DNA of 64,000 nucleotides from Geobacter sp. FeAm09 (lineage in GTDB: Bacteria; Desulfobacterota; Desulfuromonadia; Geobacterales; Pseudopelobacteraceae). The notes beneath the pieces are model-generated. The model did not search any database and was not told the DNA's origin. It saw only the letters and a program-made list of their open reading frames with translations. The stretch is from contig NZ_CP042466.1 in the NCBI RefSeq assembly GCF_008330225.1, positions 1,374,501 to 1,438,500 on the forward strand, written 5' to 3'. Below are positions 8,585-18,105 of the stretch, in pieces (the stretch's first letter is position 1; each line of letters starts with the position of its first letter). A program made the position numbers and the translations under genes.

Positions 8585-8857
8585 ATATTGAAATTGCGAT
8601 TGAAATGTGCGTTTGTGTGGGGTAAAAGGGGAGGTGCATACACGCTTGGCGAACACGAAGGACCGTGCCCTGGGAGTCGCGGGAGGGACGAGGCGGGCGG
8701 GGGAAGGCGGGGGAAGGGAAACGCCCCGTTCATTACCGCGGCCGAGCAGACCGGAGAACCGGTTCACATTCATGGAACGGCGGCGCACGCCGTTGCCGCC
8801 GCCCGAGGGCGGGAGCGCCGCCGGGCGCGCCCACCGGGCGGAGTAACCGGGAAGCTC

Positions 8858-9253
8858 CTAAGCTCCGTACTGTTCCACAAATGCCGCCATCTCATCGCAT
8901 TTGTACTTTTTCAGGTGGGTGACGATGTCCTGGCCATCGGTGCTCAGAGCGCCCGAATCGGCGCCGTGCTCGACAAACCAGGCATAGAATTCCTTGAGGC
9001 CCAGTTGGGCGACCTCAAAGAGAACAGGTGTGCCGCTCGCATTGCGGGTGTTGAGTTCGCAGCCCCGTTCATGCAGCCACGAGACGCCTTCGGTGTCGTT
9101 TTCGACGGCCAGGAAATGCAGAACGGTCTCTCCGTCGGAGTTCGTGGCGGTCAGGAGTTCGGGGTGGGCCGCCAGCAGACCGGCGGCGGTCTCGTAGTGG
9201 TGCTTAAACACGGCGTTTCGCAGTTCGGTCCAGAGGGCTTCGGTTTCTTCCAT
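8858..9253 (-). CDS. Ankyrin-repeat protein
   Basis: A 131-residue protein made almost entirely of ankyrin-type repeats: ELLTATNSDGETVLHFLAVENDTEGVSWLHERG, then CELNTRNASGTPVLFEVAQLGLKEFYAWFVEHGAD, then LSTDGQDIVTHLKKYKCDEMAAF. Such proteins mediate protein-protein contacts. No enzymatic domain or signal peptide is present, so it should be cytoplasmic. I chose ATG 9253 (MEETEALW), because the longer frame to 9334 has a low-complexity, leader-like extension. No functional context. Confidence 0.7.
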   Translation of the reverse strand: MEETEALWTELRNAVFKHHYETAAGLLAAHPELLTATNSDGETVLHFLAVENDTEGVSWLHERGCELNTRNASGTPVLFEVAQLGLKEFYAWFVEHGADSGALSTDGQDIVTHLKKYKCDEMAAFVEQYGA

Positions 9254-9454
9254 AGGGGCACCTGTCGCTAGAATGAATTGATTGTGTCCTGCCAGCCGCG
9301 CACTATAGCCGAGCGCGCATGCCAGTTCAACCAAATAGTATTATTGACATTGGTATACGTCATGCAGCGCGGATGGGGGCGGTTCCATGCTCAACGTGCC
9401 ACCCCGGTGGCAAAATCACCGATGCTGCGGAAAGCGAAGGAAAGGTTCACGGCA

Positions 9455-9769
9455 ATGGACGAAAAAACGAAAAAGAGGATCGAGGAGTTGATTGCAGTAG
9501 GCGAACAGGTGCTCGCCACCAAGCGGAGCCCCGGCGAGCACGTCATCGGAGACTTCAGGATTGACGCCAACATGGCCTACCTGTGGGCGACGAGCGTTCA
9601 GCACCTGCTCGTCAGCATCTTTGGTCAGGAGAGTGAACAGTACCGGAAATTTTCCTACCAGTTGGGCCGGCAGCTGACCTTTTCGCCGGCCAGCCGGGCT
9701 CTGGCGATTCTCAAGTCGGTGCTGGACGACTGCGAACGTGACCACGGACACCTTGCCGTGCCGGGATGA
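9455..9769 (+). CDS. Conserved hypothetical protein
   Basis: A 104-residue, probably all-alpha cytoplasmic protein starting MDEKTKKRIEELIAVGEQVLATKR and containing NMAYLWATSVQHLLVSIFGQESEQYRKF. I do not recognise the family. GAAGGAAAGG lies about 10 nt before the ATG. An upstream in-frame ATG (MLRKAKERFTAMDEK) is possible but lacks a better SD. Confidence 0.55.
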   Translation: MDEKTKKRIEELIAVGEQVLATKRSPGEHVIGDFRIDANMAYLWATSVQHLLVSIFGQESEQYRKFSYQLGRQLTFSPASRALAILKSVLDDCERDHGHLAVPG

Positions 9770-9924
9770 GGCGAGGGGCGCCGGCATTCCGGCGGGTTGG
9801 TTCCCCCGTTTATTTCTGTCCTTCCGGCCGCTGCCGGTGTCGCGGCTCCCAGATGCAGACCCGTTACAGCCGGGGCGCCCCGGCACTCTCCCGGCGCTTC
9901 CCCGGGCTGAGGCTGTCACAATAC

Positions 9925-9953
9925 TTGAAAGCCTGTACGGAATTTGCTACTGT
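9925..9953 (+). promoter_or_regulatory. Candidate sigma-70 promoter
   Basis: TTGAAA, 17 nt, TACTGT, about 60 bases upstream of the lipoprotein start at 10013. Confidence 0.45.
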
Positions 9954-10012
9954 GCTGCTGCTCGTTGCCGGAGCTGCAGCCCTCTTTGTTATTCCTGTTC
10001 TCAGGTATTGCT

Positions 10013-10594
10013 ATGAAGTTATTCTATGCATTCCTCATAATGTCTTTTCTGTTGCTGTCGGCATGCAGCAATCTTTCCAGGTCCTACGGCTTGACAACCC
10101 TTTCGCACAACAAGACTGCGGAAAACGAATTTCCCATCGACAGCAAGCTCTATTATCTCTCCTGCAACCAGAATATCAGGATCGCCGTCGTTGCGGGCAA
10201 TATCAAGATCGATGCTACGTACGAGGGGTATGACGGTTACCAGGAGTTTGTGCATGCAACAACCGAGGAGTTGATTGCCGATTACGAAAATCATCTGCTC
10301 GATCTTTCCAGGTATTTTCAGAAATACGCCTTCAAGCTGGTTAACAGGCATGACGTCAATCAGGTGCTTGACGAATACGATGCGAGCAATATGGCCTTTG
10401 TGCCGGAGGATTTGCGGGAACGGTTCGGGGCCGAGACCGCCGCGACCCACATCCTGCTGATGAACTTTTCACGAAACTACGATGACCGGTCCCATGCGAT
10501 CGATGTCATCGAACGCCAACTCATCAATGTTGCCACCGGCTCGGTCGAAGCGGCTGATTATCTGAAGGTGCGGAACTCCATCTCTCCACTATAG
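10013..10594 (+). CDS. Putative lipoprotein, unknown function
   Basis: A 193-residue protein with signal peptide MKLFYAFLIMSFLLLSAC and Cys18 in the lipobox. The mature part has IRIAVVAGNIKIDATYEGYDGYQEFVHATTEELIADYENHLLDLSRYF and a later HILLMNFSRNYDDRSHAIDVIERQLINVATGSVEAADYLKVR. This pattern recalls outer-membrane assembly lipoproteins of the CsgG/LpoB-type fold, but I cannot assign it. It is followed after 13 bases by another unknown gene, so the two may be co-transcribed. Confidence 0.7.
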   Translation: MKLFYAFLIMSFLLLSACSNLSRSYGLTTLSHNKTAENEFPIDSKLYYLSCNQNIRIAVVAGNIKIDATYEGYDGYQEFVHATTEELIADYENHLLDLSRYFQKYAFKLVNRHDVNQVLDEYDASNMAFVPEDLRERFGAETAATHILLMNFSRNYDDRSHAIDVIERQLINVATGSVEAADYLKVRNSISPL

Positions 10595-10607
10595 GATCGA
10601 TTTCATT

Positions 10608-11009
10608 GTGTTCTTGAATACCAACAACCTGCCGTGGCTCATTGCGAAAGAGCTCCGGACCATCATCCATAGCCACATATCCGACCGTTTCACGGCCTGC
10701 GTCCTTACCTGCGAGAGCCGTCTTCCCACAACCGGGCACTGTCCGGCCGAAATCGCCATCGATACCGACGGCACCATCATCTTCATCGCCAGCTTCCCGG
10801 ATACCGCCGCCTCCCCTGGCGTGACCGCGGAAATGTCCTTCGATTTCGTGGCCAGGGAGGCCCGATACGACGGACAGGGGCCGGTGCCGCTGGATGGCGA
10901 GCAGGAACGGTTCCAGGCATGGGAACGTACTTTCGTGGCGTCCTCCCTTGCGGGCGCCTACCGGGTCGCGGTGGCTCCCATACTGGAGCTGGAAGAACGG
11001 TGCGAGTAG
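10608..11009 (+). CDS. Hypothetical protein
   Basis: A 133-residue protein of unknown function starting at a GTG 13 bases after the lipoprotein gene. The middle reads ECPAEIAIDTDGTIIFIAS-like beta strands, and the C-terminus is AYRVAVAPILELEERCE. Two further cysteines lie near the N-terminus (FTACVLTCES). No signal peptide. The start codon is uncertain, and an ATT or the next Met would shorten or shift it. Confidence 0.45.
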   Translation: MFLNTNNLPWLIAKELRTIIHSHISDRFTACVLTCESRLPTTGHCPAEIAIDTDGTIIFIASFPDTAASPGVTAEMSFDFVAREARYDGQGPVPLDGEQERFQAWERTFVASSLAGAYRVAVAPILELEERCE

Positions 11010-11153
11010 AGCGTGCCGATGGAGCAGGCCGGGGAACGGAACGTCAAAGGCCGTCTCTCGCAAAGCACTCGGAGGCACAGAGAAAATCACTGCCTTTTCC
11101 AGCCTATGGCGGCCCCCCCCTTGCCGGGGGGGCTGTGATCCGGCACCAGCAAC

Positions 11154-11184
11154 GGGTTGCGTCTCATGGCGCAGCCCTTTTTTT
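11154..11184 (+). terminator. Rho-independent terminator
   Basis: The stem GGGTTGCG/CGCAGCCC with the loop TCTCATGG is followed by seven T. It separates the two unknown genes from the glycyl-radical operon. Confidence 0.8.
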
Positions 11185-11297
11185 AATTAAATTTACGCCC
11201 CGGCAGTAAAATGCCTGGAAAAGTAACAACATGCATGTTATTTTGCGCCGATGCCCAGAACATCATATGCGAAATATGACCGGGGGACGCCGTGACC

Positions 11298-12191
11298 ATG
11301 GAACGGGGCCTGGTCTTCAATATCCAGAAATACTCCATCTCCGACGGCCCGGGCATCCGCACCACGGTCTTCCTGAAGGGGTGCCCGGCACGCTGCTGGT
11401 GGTGCCACAACCCCGAGAGCCAAGCCCCCGAGCCTGAGGCGACCGTCATGGCGAGCCGCTGCCTGGCCTGCGGGGAGTGTGTTGCGGCCTGTCCCCGGGG
11501 GATCATCGGCGACGGTAAACAGAGCCCGGCCGATTGCATCCTGTGCGGGGCGTGCGTGGAGGCCTGCCCCCCCGGCGCGCGCACCCTGGCCGGCACGGCG
11601 ATGACCACGGCCCAGGTGCTGGCCGTTGTCATGCAGGACCGGGTCTTTTACGAGGAGTCGGGCGGCGGCGTCACCTTCTCCGGCGGCGAACCGCTCATGC
11701 AGTACGAGTTCCTGCGGTCGCTGCTTGCCGCCTGCCGCGAGCAGGGGATACGGACCGCGGTGGACACCGGCGGCTTTGCCCCCCGGGAGCACCTGCTGGA
11801 GATTGCCGGGTTGGCCGACCTGATCCTCTACGACCTGAAACTGATGGACGACCGGCGCCACCGCGAAGCCACCGGCCTGGGCAACCGCCTGGTGCTGGAT
11901 AACCTGGCGGCCCTGGGACAGGCCCACGGGGCGATCTGGATACGGGTGCCCATCATCCCCGGCGTGAACGACGATATGGGTAACCTGGCGGCAACGGCCA
12001 GGTTGGCGGCCGGCATCCCCGGGGTGCGCCAGGTGAACCTGCTCCCGTTCCACCGGACCTGGCACGCCAAGCTCGGCCGCCTGGGGCGTGCCATGCCGGA
12101 TAATGACACGGCAACGCCGTCCCGGGAGCGCATGGAAGAGGTGGCTGAGATATTTCGAGGCGCAGGACTGACGACAAGGATCGGAGGATAG
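11298..12191 (+). CDS. Glycyl-radical enzyme activating protein (radical SAM, with 2x[4Fe-4S] ferredoxin insert)
   Basis: Activates the adjacent glycyl-radical enzyme by abstracting H from its glycine with SAM. The radical-SAM cluster motif is GCPARCWWCHNPES. It is followed by two ferredoxin motifs, CLACGECVAACPRG and CILCGACVEACPPG, which is the arrangement of activases for PFL2/glycerol-dehydratase/HypD-type enzymes rather than of simple PflA. GGEPLMQ is the SAM-binding GGE motif. A GTG at 11292 is an alternative start six bases upstream. The gene ends 3 bases before the enzyme gene. Confidence 0.93.
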   Translation: MERGLVFNIQKYSISDGPGIRTTVFLKGCPARCWWCHNPESQAPEPEATVMASRCLACGECVAACPRGIIGDGKQSPADCILCGACVEACPPGARTLAGTAMTTAQVLAVVMQDRVFYEESGGGVTFSGGEPLMQYEFLRSLLAACREQGIRTAVDTGGFAPREHLLEIAGLADLILYDLKLMDDRRHREATGLGNRLVLDNLAALGQAHGAIWIRVPIIPGVNDDMGNLAATARLAAGIPGVRQVNLLPFHRTWHAKLGRLGRAMPDNDTATPSRERMEEVAEIFRGAGLTTRIGG

Positions 12192-12194
12192 GGT

Positions 12195-14554
12195 ATGACC
12201 GGGCGGACAGAGGAGTTGCGGCGCAGGAGCCTGGAGGCCCGGCCGAGCATTTCCGCGGAGCGGGCGCTGCTGATCACGGAGTTTTACCGGGAGAACGAGG
12301 GGAAGTATTCGGTCCCGGTAACCCGGGCCCTGTCGTTTCTCCACATCTGCCGTCACAAGACCATTTGGCTGGGGGAGGGAGAACTGATCGTGGGCGAGCG
12401 CGGCCCCGCGCCCAAGGCCGTTCCCACCTACCCGGAGCTGACCTGCCACAGCCTGGATGACCTGCATATCCTGGATACCCGCCCCCTGACGAGTTACGCC
12501 GTACCGACGGAATGCCGCCAGGCCTACAAAAAGGTGGTGATCCCCTACTGGCGCGGCCGCTCCCTGCGGGACAAGATCTTTGCCCAACTGAAGCCCGAAT
12601 GGCACGAGGCCTACGCCGCCGGCATCTTCACCGAGTTCATGGAGCAGCGGGCGCCGGGGCACACGGTCCTGGACGGCAAGCTCTATCAACGGGGGCTGAT
12701 GGACTTCAAGACCCAGATCGCCGGTGAGATCGCCCGGCTCGATTTCACGAACGACCCCCAGGCGTGGCGCAAGCGTGAGCAGCTCACCGCCATGGATATC
12801 TCCTGCGACGCGGTCATCCTCTTTGCCGGGCGGCACGCCGAACTGGCCGAACGGCTGGCCGTTCAGGAGCATGATATGCAGCGCCGCCTGGAACTGCTGC
12901 GCATCGCCGAGGTCTGCCGCCATGTGCCGGCCCATGCGCCCCGGGACTTCCACGAGGCGCTCCAGGCCTACTGGTTCTGCCACCTGGCCATCATCACCGA
13001 GTTGAACGGCTGGGACTCCATGAGCCCCGGGCACCTGGACCAGCACCTCTTGCCGTTCTACGAGAAGGGGGTGGCCGAAGGGACATTGAGCCGGGACAGT
13101 GCCCGGGAACTCCTGGAGTGCTTCTTCGTCAAGTTCAACAATCACCCTTCTCCCCCCAAGGTAGGGGTGACGGCGGCCGAGAGCGGCACCTACACCGACT
13201 TCGCCAACATCAACCTGGGGGGCTGTTGCCGGACGGCTCCGACGGCTCCAACGAGGTGTCCCACCTCCTCCTGGACATCATCGACGAGATGCACCTGCTC
13301 CAGCCCAGCAGCAACATCCAACTCTCCCGCAAGTCCCCCGACGCCTTTCTCAGGCACGCCCTGCGGGTGATCCGCAACGGCTACGGCTTCCCCTCCATCT
13401 TCAACGCCGACAGTGTGGTGGAGGAACAGCTTCGCCAGGGGAAGAGCCTGGTGGACGCCCGGGCGGGCGGGTGCAGCGGCTGCGTCGAGGTGGGGGCCTT
13501 CGGCAAGGAAGCCTATATCCTCACCGGCTATTTCAATCTGGTGAAGCTTTTGGAATTGGCGCTGCACAGCGGCCTGGACCCGCGCACCGGCCGTCAGGTG
13601 GGGCCGCATACCGGCGCCCCGGCCGCGTTTTTCACCTTCGATGATCTGTACGTCGCTTTCGAGGGGCAGTTGCGCCACTTCATCGAGATCAAGCTGGCGG
13701 GCAACCAACTGATCGAGCAGATGTTCGCCGACCTCATGCCGGCTCCGTTCCTGTCGGTTTTGATCGACGACTGCATCAAGAAGGGACTGGACTACAATGC
13801 CGGAGGGGCCCGCTACAACAACACCTTCATCCAGGGGGTGGGGATCGGGAGCATCACCGACTGCCTGGCCGCCCTCAAGGAGCAGGTCTTCGATTCCGGC
13901 CGCCTGCCCCTGGCACTGCTCCTGGATTCCCTCAATTCGGATTTCGAGGGGCAGGAACTGCTCCGCCAGCGCCTGATCAACCGGACCCACAAGTACGGCA
14001 ACGACGACGACTACGCCGACGATCTGATGCGCCGGGTCTTCGAGAGCTTCTTCGCCGCCGTGGACGGCCGGCCCAACAGCAAGGGGGGGCAGTATCGGGT
14101 GGAGATGCTTCCCACCACCTGCCACGTCTATTTCGGCTCGGTCGTGGGGGCCACCCCGGACGGCCGGCGGGCCGGCGTACCCCTCTCCGAAGGGATCTCG
14201 CCGGTCCAGGGGGCCGACCGCAACGGCCCCACCAGCGTCATCAAGTCCGCGGGCAAGATGGACCATATCCGCACCGGTGGCACCCTGCTCAACATGAAGT
14301 TCTCGCCGCATCTGGTGGCGGGGGAGGAGGGGATCGACAAGATGGCCAGCCTGGTGAGGGGCTATTTCCGCATGGACGGCCACCATGTCCAGTTCAACGT
14401 GGTGGGCGCCGAGACCCTGCGGGCCGCCCAGGCCGACCCGGAGAGCCACCGGGACCTGATCGTGCGCGTGGCGGGCTACAGCGACTACTTCTGCGACCTG
14501 TCCCGGGAGCTTCAGGACGAGATCGTTACCCGCACCGAGCACAATGTCCTGTAG
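12195..14554 (+). CDS. Glycyl-radical enzyme, HypD/PFL2-like, interrupted by a -1 frameshift
   Basis: A large-subunit glycyl-radical enzyme. Its first 341 codons and the rest lie in different frames that join inside the run of six G at 13217-13222; seven G would restore NLGG-LLPDGSDGSNEV and give 786 residues, the family length. Cys430 and Glu432 (restored numbering) lie in GGCSGCVEVGAFGKEAYILTGYFN, and the radical Gly761 lies in RVAGYSDYFCDLS. The GCVE motif excludes pyruvate formate-lyase, which has CC, and fits dehydratases. The flanking GAFGKEAYILTGYFN resembles 4-hydroxyproline dehydratase (HypD), but choline, diol or other substrates remain possible. GGAGGA precedes the ATG. Confidence 0.85.
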
Positions 14555-14693
14555 GAGGAACCCTGCCTCCCCTTAAACGGGTGTGCCTATTAATTAAGCA
14601 TGTGATGCTCAAAAAGCTGCCGTGGCGTACCCCTTCATGGCCGACAGTCAGGTCCTTACCCCCTGGTTGCCGGCCATGGGCATATGGGGCAGG

Positions 14694-14717
14694 CGTTATG
14701 GTACCTGAACCATAGCG
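14694..14717. promoter_or_regulatory. ModE-type operator upstream of the first binding-protein gene
   Basis: CGTTATGG-N8-CCATAGCG, 24 bp, palindromic, matching the ModE spacing and the core TTAT...ATAR. It lies 56 bp upstream of a -24 element. Confidence 0.65.
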
Positions 14718-14772
14718 TGGTCTCGGCCGGTTGCGTCCGTTCCGGCAGATGGTCACGTCGTTCCCGAATATC

Positions 14773-14787
14773 TGGCAAGCATTATGC
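14773..14787 (+). promoter_or_regulatory. Candidate sigma-54 (-24/-12) promoter
   Basis: TGGCAAGCATTATGC has the obligatory GG-N10-GC arrangement and lies 49 bases before the start of the gene at 14836. Confidence 0.5.
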
Positions 14788-14835
14788 TTGGAGGATCAGG
14801 GTAACGACACCCCACATCTGCGCGAGGAACTCACA

Positions 14836-16077
14836 ATGACCACAGCAGCCCGCCCCGGATTGCTCGACGCGACCCTCAGCCATATCCTCACGGGCCACCC
14901 GGAGACCCTGCCGGTATTCGCCGATGCCGGCCTGGGGATGGTGGCGGACGAGAGGCTCCGCGCTTCCTTCGGCACGGTGGTGACCCTGCGCACCCTGCTC
15001 AAGGCCCGGGATCTCAACGCCGCGCTTTTCTGCCGTCGTCTGGACGAGACCATCGCCGAGACCGCCCGCACGGCGCGCAGGCAGGCGGTTCCGACAACGA
15101 CGGGCACCCCCCTCAATCTGTTCGCCCTGCTCCCCTGTCCGCTTAAAGTCCCCGTGGAGGAGGCCTTCGAGGCATACCTGGAGACCCTCCCCCGGGAGGA
15201 ACGGGCTTCCTTCACCTACTGTCTGGAAGGGAACGCCAACCACGATATGGATTATTACGCCCTGGTGGAGCATTTCGAATCCATCGACGATATGCCGGAC
15301 ATCATCGTCACCCCGGGCTTCAACAGTTTTTTCCACCGGCCGTTCGTGGAGCGCTTCATCAAGCCGGGCCTGTTCACCAGCGTTTCCACCTTTGCCGGCG
15401 ATCGCCACCTGGCGCGGCTGGGGGTGCTCGACCCCCAGGGGCAGTACACCATGCTGGCCACGAACCTGCTGGTGATGGTGGTCGATCATGACCGCCTGGG
15501 CGACCGGCCGGTTCCCGCAGCCTGGCGGGACCTGCTGGATGCGGTGTACCACAAGAGCATCGCCATCCGCGGCAACCACGACGGCTCCTTCTGCGAGACC
15601 CTGCTGTTGACGATCCACAAGGAGTTCGGCCTGGACGGGGTGTTCCGCTTGGGGGAAAATGTTCGCTACGGCTGGCACCCCTCCCGCATGGTCAAGGCCG
15701 CCGGCACCGGCAACCCGGATGCGCCGGCCATAAGCACCATGCCCTACTTCTTCGCCCGGCACCTGAAGGAGAAAAAGGGGGTCAGCATTATCTGGCCGCA
15801 GGACGGAGCCCTGGTCAGCCCGGTGACCATGCTGGTCAAGAGCGAAAAACGGGAGGCGCTGCAACCGCTGATCGATTTCCTGGCCGGACCGCAGGTGGCC
15901 GCAATCTGCGCCGAGGCCTCGTTCCCGGCGGTCCATCCCGACGTGGACAATCGCCTGCCGGATGATGCCGCATTCAAGTGGGTCGGCTGGGAGTACGTGA
16001 AAAACCACGACATCAAGGCCATGCTGGCGGAGATCAACGCCACCTTTCTCCATGGCTTCACCGGGGGCGGGGCATGA
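14836..16077 (+). CDS. Cytoplasmic solute-binding-fold protein with DUF1858-like N-terminus (paralogue 1)
   Basis: A 413-residue protein in two parts. Residues 5-65 form a DUF1858/ScdA-N-like helical domain (HPETLPVFADAGLG...LRTLLKARDLNAALF) without its usual Cys pair. The remainder has the type II periplasmic-binding fold of ABC transporters (DIIVTPGFNSFFHRPFVERF, ISTMPYFFARHL, IIWPQDGALVSPVTMLVKSEKR), but no signal peptide, so it should stay in the cytosol. It is a paralogue of the protein at 19514, sharing the block PCPLKVP (Cys101 here). It overlaps the GTPase gene by 4 bases. The function is unknown; cytosolic binding of an oxyanion or metal is inferred from the ModE site and the neighbours. 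Confidence 0.7.
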   Translation: MTTAARPGLLDATLSHILTGHPETLPVFADAGLGMVADERLRASFGTVVTLRTLLKARDLNAALFCRRLDETIAETARTARRQAVPTTTGTPLNLFALLPCPLKVPVEEAFEAYLETLPREERASFTYCLEGNANHDMDYYALVEHFESIDDMPDIIVTPGFNSFFHRPFVERFIKPGLFTSVSTFAGDRHLARLGVLDPQGQYTMLATNLLVMVVDHDRLGDRPVPAAWRDLLDAVYHKSIAIRGNHDGSFCETLLLTIHKEFGLDGVFRLGENVRYGWHPSRMVKAAGTGNPDAPAISTMPYFFARHLKEKKGVSIIWPQDGALVSPVTMLVKSEKREALQPLIDFLAGPQVAAICAEASFPAVHPDVDNRLPDDAAFKWVGWEYVKNHDIKAMLAEINATFLHGFTGGGA

Positions 16078-16760
16078 GGCTCGTCACCGTGGCCGGCCCC
16101 CCCTCGTCGGGCAAGACCTCTGTCATCATCAAGGCTGCCGAGGCGCTGCAAGGGGAGGGGATCACGGTGGGGGTCGTCAAGTTCGACTGCCTCTCCACCG
16201 GCGACCAGGGGCTGTACGAGCGCCGCGGCATCGCGGCGAAGACCGGCCTGTCCGGCAGCCTCTGCCCGGACCACTTCTTTGTCAGCAATATCCAGGAATG
16301 TCTGCAATGGGGCGAGCAGAGCGGTTTCGACCTGCTGATCTCCGAGAGCGCCGGCCTGTGCAACCGCTGTGCGCCCCACATCAAGGACGTGTGCGCGGTC
16401 TGCGTGATCGATAACCTGAGCGGGGTGGAGACGCCGCGCAAGATCGGGCCGATGCTCAAAATGGCGGACATCGTGGTGGTCACCAAGGGGGACATCGTCT
16501 CCCAGGCCGAGCGGGAGGTGTTCGCCTACCGGGTGCGCCAAGTCAATCCGGGCGCGGTCATCATCAACGTCAACGGCCTCACCGGCCAGGGGGGGTACGA
16601 GCTGGGGCGGCTGCTGTCCGCCGCGGAGGAGACGGCTTCCCTCACCGGCAGGCTGCTGCGCTTTACCATGCCCGCGGCGCTCTGCTCCTACTGTCTCGGC
16701 CAGCGCCGCATCGGCAGCGATTACCAGATGGGCAACGTCAGGAAGATGGATTTTTCCTAA
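16074..16760 (+). CDS. HypB/UreG-type P-loop GTPase with Cys motifs
   Basis: A 228-residue SIMIBI-class NTPase of the HypB/UreG/CobW type, the family that inserts metals into enzymes. The P-loop is GPPSSGKTS at the extreme N-terminus. The switch-like DLLISESAGLCNRCAPH and the base-recognition segment VVTKGD follow. Cysteine pairs occur in LCNRCAP and at the C-terminus in CSYCLGQRR, suggesting metal binding. The ATG overlaps the upstream stop codon (ATGA), so it is translationally coupled to the binding-protein gene. HypB and UreG partner genes are absent, so the client is probably something else. Confidence 0.75.
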   Translation: MRLVTVAGPPSSGKTSVIIKAAEALQGEGITVGVVKFDCLSTGDQGLYERRGIAAKTGLSGSLCPDHFFVSNIQECLQWGEQSGFDLLISESAGLCNRCAPHIKDVCAVCVIDNLSGVETPRKIGPMLKMADIVVVTKGDIVSQAEREVFAYRVRQVNPGAVIINVNGLTGQGGYELGRLLSAAEETASLTGRLLRFTMPAALCSYCLGQRRIGSDYQMGNVRKMDFS

Positions 16761-16803
16761 AGGGGATATAATTGTGCAGGCGATCAAATATGCAAATCAT
16801 GGC

Positions 16804-16831
16804 GTAGGGGCGCACGGCAGTGCGCCCCTAC
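16804..16831. repeat. REP-like perfect palindrome
   Basis: GTAGGGGCGCAC, loop GGCA, GTGCGCCCCTAC. It lies between the GTPase and ABC genes. Related sequences occur at 39669-39687 and 39777-39799. Confidence 0.7.
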
Positions 16832-16850
16832 AATTAGCCGCCGGAACAAT

Positions 16851-17867
16851 ATGACAATCAGTCACGACACCACATCCTACAGCACCCTGCCGAGCGGCGA
16901 ACTTTTGCGCAGATACCCCTATGCCGGGGATTTCTTCACCTCCCTGGGACTGGCGCCGCCCCCGGCCGCAGAGTCGGTGGCAGCCTATTTCAGCCGCATC
17001 CCGCCCGAGGTGCTTGAGGACCTGGGGATGGAACGCCGGGAGTTGGGGGAGCGGTTCGCCGCCTTCATGGCCCTGTTGGCCTCGCTCCAGGAAAAACGTA
17101 CCGGCCCGGCCATCGACTCCATCACCATCCAGGGGGGCGTGGACAAGAGCGGCACTGCCGAAGGGTTCGTGCTGACCGTGGCGCCGGGGGAGGTGGTCTC
17201 CATCGTCGGCCCCACCGGCTCCGGCAAGAGCCGTTTCCTGGCCGATATCGAATGGATGGCCCAAGGGGATACGCCCACCAGGCGCCGGGTGCTGATCAAC
17301 GGCGCCGTGCCCGACCCGGCCCGCCGTTTCTCCCTGGAGCACAAGTTGGTGGCCCAGCTCTCCCAGAACATGAATTTCGTCATGGACCTGAGCGTGGAGG
17401 AATTCATCGCCATGCATGCCGAGAGCCGCATGGTGAACGACGTGGCCGGGATCACCCGCACCATCATCGCAAAGGCCAATGAACTGGCCGGGGAACAGTT
17501 CTCGCCCCAGACCCCGGTCACGGCACTGTCCGGCGGCCAGTCGCGGGCACTGATGATCGCCGATACCTCCTGCCTCAGCACCTCGCCCATCGTGCTCATC
17601 GACGAGATCGAAAACGCCGGTATCGACCGGAAACGCGCGGTGCGGACCCTGGTTGACGAACGGAAGATCGTGCTCATGGCCACCCACGACCCGATTCTGG
17701 CCCTCATGGGGGACCGGCGTTTGGTATTCAAGAACGGCGGCGTGCGTGCGGTCATCGCCACCACGCCTGCCGAGCGGGCCAACATGGCCGCCTTCGAGGA
17801 GATGGACGCCCGCCTGACCGCCGTGCGCAACGCCCTGCGCAACGGAGAACTGATCGATCGCGTCTGA
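16851..17867 (+). CDS. ABC-type ATPase with DUF1858-like N-terminus
   Basis: A 338-residue ATPase. Residues 10-75 (LLRRYPYAGDFFTSLGLAPPPAAESVAAYF) resemble the N-terminal helical domain of the two binding-fold proteins nearby. The ABC domain then shows Walker A GPTGSGKS, signature LSGGQSRAL, Walker B IVLIDEIEN and the H-loop ATHD. The Walker B Asp-Glu-Ile-Glu and the short helical region are unlike importer ATPases, and no permease gene is adjacent, so a cytosolic mechanical or maturation role is more likely than transport. Part of an operon-like set, 90 bases after the GTPase gene. Confidence 0.75.
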   Translation: MTISHDTTSYSTLPSGELLRRYPYAGDFFTSLGLAPPPAAESVAAYFSRIPPEVLEDLGMERRELGERFAAFMALLASLQEKRTGPAIDSITIQGGVDKSGTAEGFVLTVAPGEVVSIVGPTGSGKSRFLADIEWMAQGDTPTRRRVLINGAVPDPARRFSLEHKLVAQLSQNMNFVMDLSVEEFIAMHAESRMVNDVAGITRTIIAKANELAGEQFSPQTPVTALSGGQSRALMIADTSCLSTSPIVLIDEIENAGIDRKRAVRTLVDERKIVLMATHDPILALMGDRRLVFKNGGVRAVIATTPAERANMAAFEEMDARLTAVRNALRNGELIDRV

Positions 17868-17929
17868 TGCCCGCACGCCGGGCTGTATGGCCCGCACCAG
17901 CCAACCGTGCTCCGAACGCTCCGACTTCC

Positions 17930-17960
17930 AACCCCGGCGGCGGTGTGCCCCGGGGTTTTT
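17930..17960 (+). terminator. Rho-independent terminator after the ABC ATPase gene
   Basis: The stem AACCCCGG/CCGGGGTT is followed by TTTTT including the last paired bases. Confidence 0.7.
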
Positions 17961-17983
17961 CCCTGCCCGACGAGAGACCGCCC

Positions 17984-18002
17984 GTGCCGGATTATGCGGC
18001 AC
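17984..18002. promoter_or_regulatory. Candidate enhancer-binding-protein site (UAS 1)
   Basis: GTGCCGGATTATGCGGCAC. The identical 19-mer occurs on the other strand at 21747-21765, and a diverged copy at 23590-23607. Each is centred 114-116 bp upstream of a -24 GG. Confidence 0.6.
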
Positions 18003-18022
18003 CTGCCCATATTTTTGCCTGT

Positions 18023-18046
18023 CGTTATATTTTATTGGATATAACG
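18023..18046. promoter_or_regulatory. ModE-type operator (best match)
   Basis: CGTTATAT-N8-ATATAACG, a perfect 24-bp palindrome with the arm sequence and spacing of the E. coli modA operator. It lies 60 bp upstream of the -24/-12 element. Confidence 0.75.
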
Positions 18047-18105
18047 ATAGAGTGCGTTGCTGTGTAACCGTTCAATATCACATTGATAAATTTTGTTGAG
18101 ACTGT

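Noticed and set aside
11108-11146. Fourth copy of the UAS palindrome before the glycyl-radical operon
   Set aside because: Only the half ATCCGGCACC is present and no GG-N10-GC promoter lies about 115 bp downstream.
13190-14542. 450-codon minus-strand frame opposite the glycyl-radical enzyme
   Set aside because: Antisense of a well-supported gene with conserved motifs on the plus strand; no recognisable protein features.
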